Shown here: in pieces, positions 13,606 to 15,382 of the stretch
Layout: the number at the start of each line of letters is the position of its first letter
Position numbering within the stretch: position 1 is the stretch's first letter
NCBI GenBank assembly: GCA_937958295.1
Contig: CALFEY010000419.1
Span: forward strand, 1 to 15,382
Length of the DNA stretch: 15,382 bases
Direction of reading: 5' to 3'
Source: an uncultured Pseudomonadota bacterium
GTDB taxonomy: Bacteria > Pseudomonadota > Gammaproteobacteria > Burkholderiales > Casimicrobiaceae
Notes under the pieces: model-generated
Database searches by the model: none
What the model was told of the DNA's origin: nothing
Seen by the model: only the letters and a program-made list of their open reading frames with translations
Translations under genes and position numbers: made by a program

Positions 13606-13733
13606 CTGCGCTACCGCGCAACGACGGTGGTGGGCTCGGGTCGGCGTACCTGCCGAGCGGGCTGCGGTTACCATCCAGAGCCTTCGCCCTGATCCGGACA
13701 CGCCTCGATGTCGCTCGCCTTGCGGTTGTCGCA
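13606..13733. other. Non-coding gap between the SDR remnant and the DMT transporter
   Basis: Together with the SDR remnant this forms a stretch of about 330 bases without an intact gene between the divergently transcribed kinase (13403, minus) and transporter (13734, plus). Promoters for both genes would be expected here or within the remnant. No clear -35/-10 pair, repeat or RNA gene was recognised. Confidence 0.4.
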
Positions 13734-14582
13734 TTGAACCCCCACAACGGGCGGGGCGCTCTCGCCATGATCGCCAGCATGGCGTGCTTCGTGAGCGGTG
13801 ACGCGCTGGTGAAGCTTTCCGGGCAGTCGCTGCCGATGTCCCAGGTCATCTTCGTGCGCAGCGTCTGCGGCGCGATCCTCCTGCTCGGGCTGGCCCTCGC
13901 GCTACGCGCCCCGCACCTCGGCAAGACGCTTTCCAGCGGCCGCGTGCGGGCGCGCATCGTCCTCGACGCGGGGGCTTCGATCGGCTTCCTGACGGCGCTG
14001 GTGCATTTGCCGTTGGCGAGCGCCACCGCCATCAACCAGGCTACCCCGCTCATCATCACCGCCATCGCGATGGTGGTACTGAAGGAGAGCGTGAGCGCGC
14101 GCAAGTGGCTCGCGATCGTGTCCGGATTCGCGGGCGTGCTTCTCGTGGTGCAGCCCGCGGGCAAGGATTTCAATGCGTGGTCGCTCGTGGTGCTCGCGAG
14201 CTCGTTTCTCACGGCGGCGCGGGACGTCGTCACCCGCACGGTCGATCGCCGGATCAGCGGCCTTCAGATCGTGCTGGCGAGCACGGTGTGCCTCATTCCG
14301 GTCTCGGCCGCGTGGGGGCTCGCCGACGACTGGCAGCCGGTCACGGCGATGGCACTGCTCGTCCTGGCCGGGGCGGCGCTGTTCGTCTCGGCGGCATATC
14401 TGCTGATCACCTTCGCCCTGCGGGAAGGCGCGGTCGCTGTTGTAGTGCCGTTCCGCTATACGGCGCTCATCTTCGCCGCGATTCTCGGCTGGGCGGTGTG
14501 GGGCGATCTGCCCGATGGATTCGCGTGGTCCGGCATCGCCCTGATCGTCACGACGGGCATCTACCTGCTCCGCAGCCGCTAG
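13734..14582 (+). CDS. DMT-superfamily (EamA) transporter
   Basis: The product has 282 residues from a TTG at 13734, chosen because it gives a short N-terminus (MNPHNGRGALAM) normal for the family; an ATG at 13767 would remove 11 residues and trim the first helix. The long frame reading in from 11814 is an artefact through the antisense kinase. About ten hydrophobic segments are arranged as two EamA repeats. Landmarks are MACFVSGDALVKLSGQ with FVRSVCGAILLLGLAL, TAINQATPLIITAIAMVVLK, GVLLVVQPAG between repeats, SLVVLASSFLTAARDVVTR, and VVPFRYTALIFAAILGWAVWGD in repeat two. Family members exchange small metabolites such as amino acids, nucleosides or drugs across the inner membrane; the substrate is not predictable here. 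It is divergent from the kinase gene. Confidence 0.88.
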   Translation: MNPHNGRGALAMIASMACFVSGDALVKLSGQSLPMSQVIFVRSVCGAILLLGLALALRAPHLGKTLSSGRVRARIVLDAGASIGFLTALVHLPLASATAINQATPLIITAIAMVVLKESVSARKWLAIVSGFAGVLLVVQPAGKDFNAWSLVVLASSFLTAARDVVTRTVDRRISGLQIVLASTVCLIPVSAAWGLADDWQPVTAMALLVLAGAALFVSAAYLLITFALREGAVAVVVPFRYTALIFAAILGWAVWGDLPDGFAWSGIALIVTTGIYLLRSR

Positions 14583-14744
14583 CGTCGGCGCGTTCCGCCG
14601 CAGGTCGCGGCCCCTTGCTGCAGATCGCGCCGGAAATCGGCCCTTTGTCGCAAGCCTCTGGCGGCGGTTTCGGCGCCTGCCTACATTGGGCCCGCGTCAT
14701 CCGACGCAGCGATCGCCCCCCGCCCCGCCCGAAGGCCCCAGACC

Positions 14745-15149
14745 ATGAACCCTTTCGCGTTCGTCACCGCCCCCGTCCAGACCCTCTGGAATGCCGTCGC
14801 CCAGCCGTTCAAGGCGCTGTTCGTGGTGGGCCTGTGCTACTTCATCAACCGCATGACGTCCCCCGAAACCGCCTGGTGGCATTGGGTGGCGCTGGGCATG
14901 TCGATCGCGGTACTGGTGGCGTGGGCGCGCGCCTTCAAGACGATCCTGCTTCTCGCCGTCGTCTTCTACGTGGGCCGGTGGATCTATCGCCGCTACGGCG
15001 ACGCCGCCAAGGCGCGCTTCGACGCGTGGGTGAACGGCACGGAGTCGGCGAGCGGGCCGGCGCAAGCCCATCCCGCGAAGGCGCCGAGGGAGGTGCTGCG
15101 CCTCATCGACAACGACGCCGCCGTGCGCGCGGCGGGCATCGTGCGGTGA
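14745..15149 (+). CDS. Small two- to three-TM membrane protein of unknown function
   Basis: The product has 134 residues; the ATG at 14745 is preceded by GAAGG nine bases upstream. Hydrophobic segments lie near residues 21-33 (ALFVVGLCYFI), 45-61 (WVALGMSIAVLVAWARA) and 66-78 (TILLLAVVFYVGRWI). A hydrophilic tail rich in Ala, Arg and Asp follows from about residue 83 to the end (YGDAAKARFDAW, then PREVLRLIDNDAAVRAAG). The positively charged YRRYGDAAK after the last segment suggests that this end is cytosolic. No family is recognised. It lies 162 bases downstream of the transporter on the same strand, so it may be transcribed alone or with it, and it converges on the four-cysteine gene at the window edge. 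Confidence 0.75.
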   Translation: MNPFAFVTAPVQTLWNAVAQPFKALFVVGLCYFINRMTSPETAWWHWVALGMSIAVLVAWARAFKTILLLAVVFYVGRWIYRRYGDAAKARFDAWVNGTESASGPAQAHPAKAPREVLRLIDNDAAVRAAGIVR

Positions 15150-15198
15150 AGCGACTTGCGCGTGGCCGCCACCGTTGCCGGGAAGGATGTCGAGCGAG

Positions 15199-15382
15199 TC
15201 AGCCGTTGCCGTTGTCCTGCACGAAGCACGCGCCCCCCACCGCGGGGCACTTCACCCGGTAGGTCTTGCGCTGGCCGCAGCCGGCGACCTCGATCGCATA
15301 GACCAGCATGACGTTGCCGCCCGTGGCTCGCGACGGCACTTCCTGCTGCCGATCGACCACGGTGGGCGTCACGCTCGCGCAC
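15199..15382 (-). CDS. Four-cysteine secreted or lipoprotein homologue (5' end outside window)
   Basis: Sixty C-terminal codons are visible, ending in TGA at 15199-15201. The reading CASVTPTVVDRQQEVPSR, then LVYAIEVAGCGQRKTYRVKC, then GGACFVQDNGNG, aligns by eye with residues 47-106 of the lipoprotein encoded at 10035-10355. All four cysteines match, as do the EVP, GC.QR.TY.V.CP and CF signatures. The two are therefore paralogues about 5 kb apart. Whether this one also has a lipobox cannot be seen because its N-terminus lies beyond the window. A longer overlapping frame on the same strand, which reads arginine- and glycine-rich, is a shadow. The gene converges on 14745-15149 with a 49-base gap. 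Confidence 0.78.
   Translation of the reverse strand, partial: CASVTPTVVDRQQEVPSRATGGNVMLVYAIEVAGCGQRKTYRVKCPAVGGACFVQDNGNG

Noticed and set aside
11814..13733. Very long plus-strand open frame running into the DMT transporter
   Set aside because: The part before 13734 is antisense to the sensor kinase, whose domains and motifs are intact. Its translation is Arg/His/Gly-rich without domains, a typical shadow frame in GC-rich DNA.
14993..15382. 129-codon minus-strand frame at the right edge
   Set aside because: It is out of frame with the four-cysteine protein that matches the 10035-10355 lipoprotein, and it crosses the 14745-15149 gene.

Overview
The window is GC-rich throughout and shows proteobacterial features: Shine-Dalgarno starts, ATGA stop/start overlaps, a periplasmic-sensor histidine kinase with a NarL-type regulator, a lipobox lipoprotein, and a subtilase ending in a DUF5648-like domain. 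Gene families and base composition fit a soil or freshwater betaproteobacterium. Usitatibacteraceae or a neighbouring Burkholderiales/Nitrosomonadales lineage is my best guess, but no rRNA or other marker gene is present to prove it.

Layout. (1) 1-2804, plus strand: the 3' end of a MerR-family regulator, then a secreted S8 serine protease (D290/H350/S531) with two prodomain-like segments and a C-terminal DUF5648-like domain. (2) 2805-3015: a decayed DUF5648-like piece on the opposite strand, containing a strong GC hairpin. (3) 3016-13403: fourteen consecutive minus-strand genes. In transcription order these are sensor kinase, NarL-type regulator, lone receiver, four-cysteine lipoprotein, truncated outer-membrane-type protein, 4-TM protein B, BKACE (DUF849) enzyme, two-domain carboxymuconolactone decarboxylase-like protein (CMD), 4-TM protein A, DUF2092 exported protein, CYTH-like protein, ion-channel-like protein with a degenerate filter, short FUSC protein, and a secreted Ala/Lys/Gln-rich small protein. 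(4) 13404-13733: no intact gene, but the C-terminal remnant of a short-chain dehydrogenase. (5) 13734-15149, plus strand: a DMT/EamA transporter and a small membrane protein. (6) The right edge holds the C-terminus of a second four-cysteine protein related to the lipoprotein at 10035-10355.

How the genes may work together. The kinase and full-length regulator overlap by 4 bases and are a clear two-component pair. The receiver without an output domain just downstream may be a phosphate sink or a decayed regulator. The CMD and 4-TM A genes overlap by 4 bases, as do the channel-like and FUSC genes, implying translational coupling. Hairpins after BKACE, after 4-TM A and after FUSC suggest the minus block is several transcription units. 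No known named multi-gene system is recognised. The best candidate for an undescribed module is the set of two related 4-TM proteins bracketing the CMD and BKACE enzymes. The exported and membrane proteins downstream (DUF2092, CYTH-like, channel-like, FUSC) may belong to the same envelope-oriented locus, but that is inference from gene order only. No tRNA, rRNA, CRISPR array, insertion sequence or phage gene was seen.
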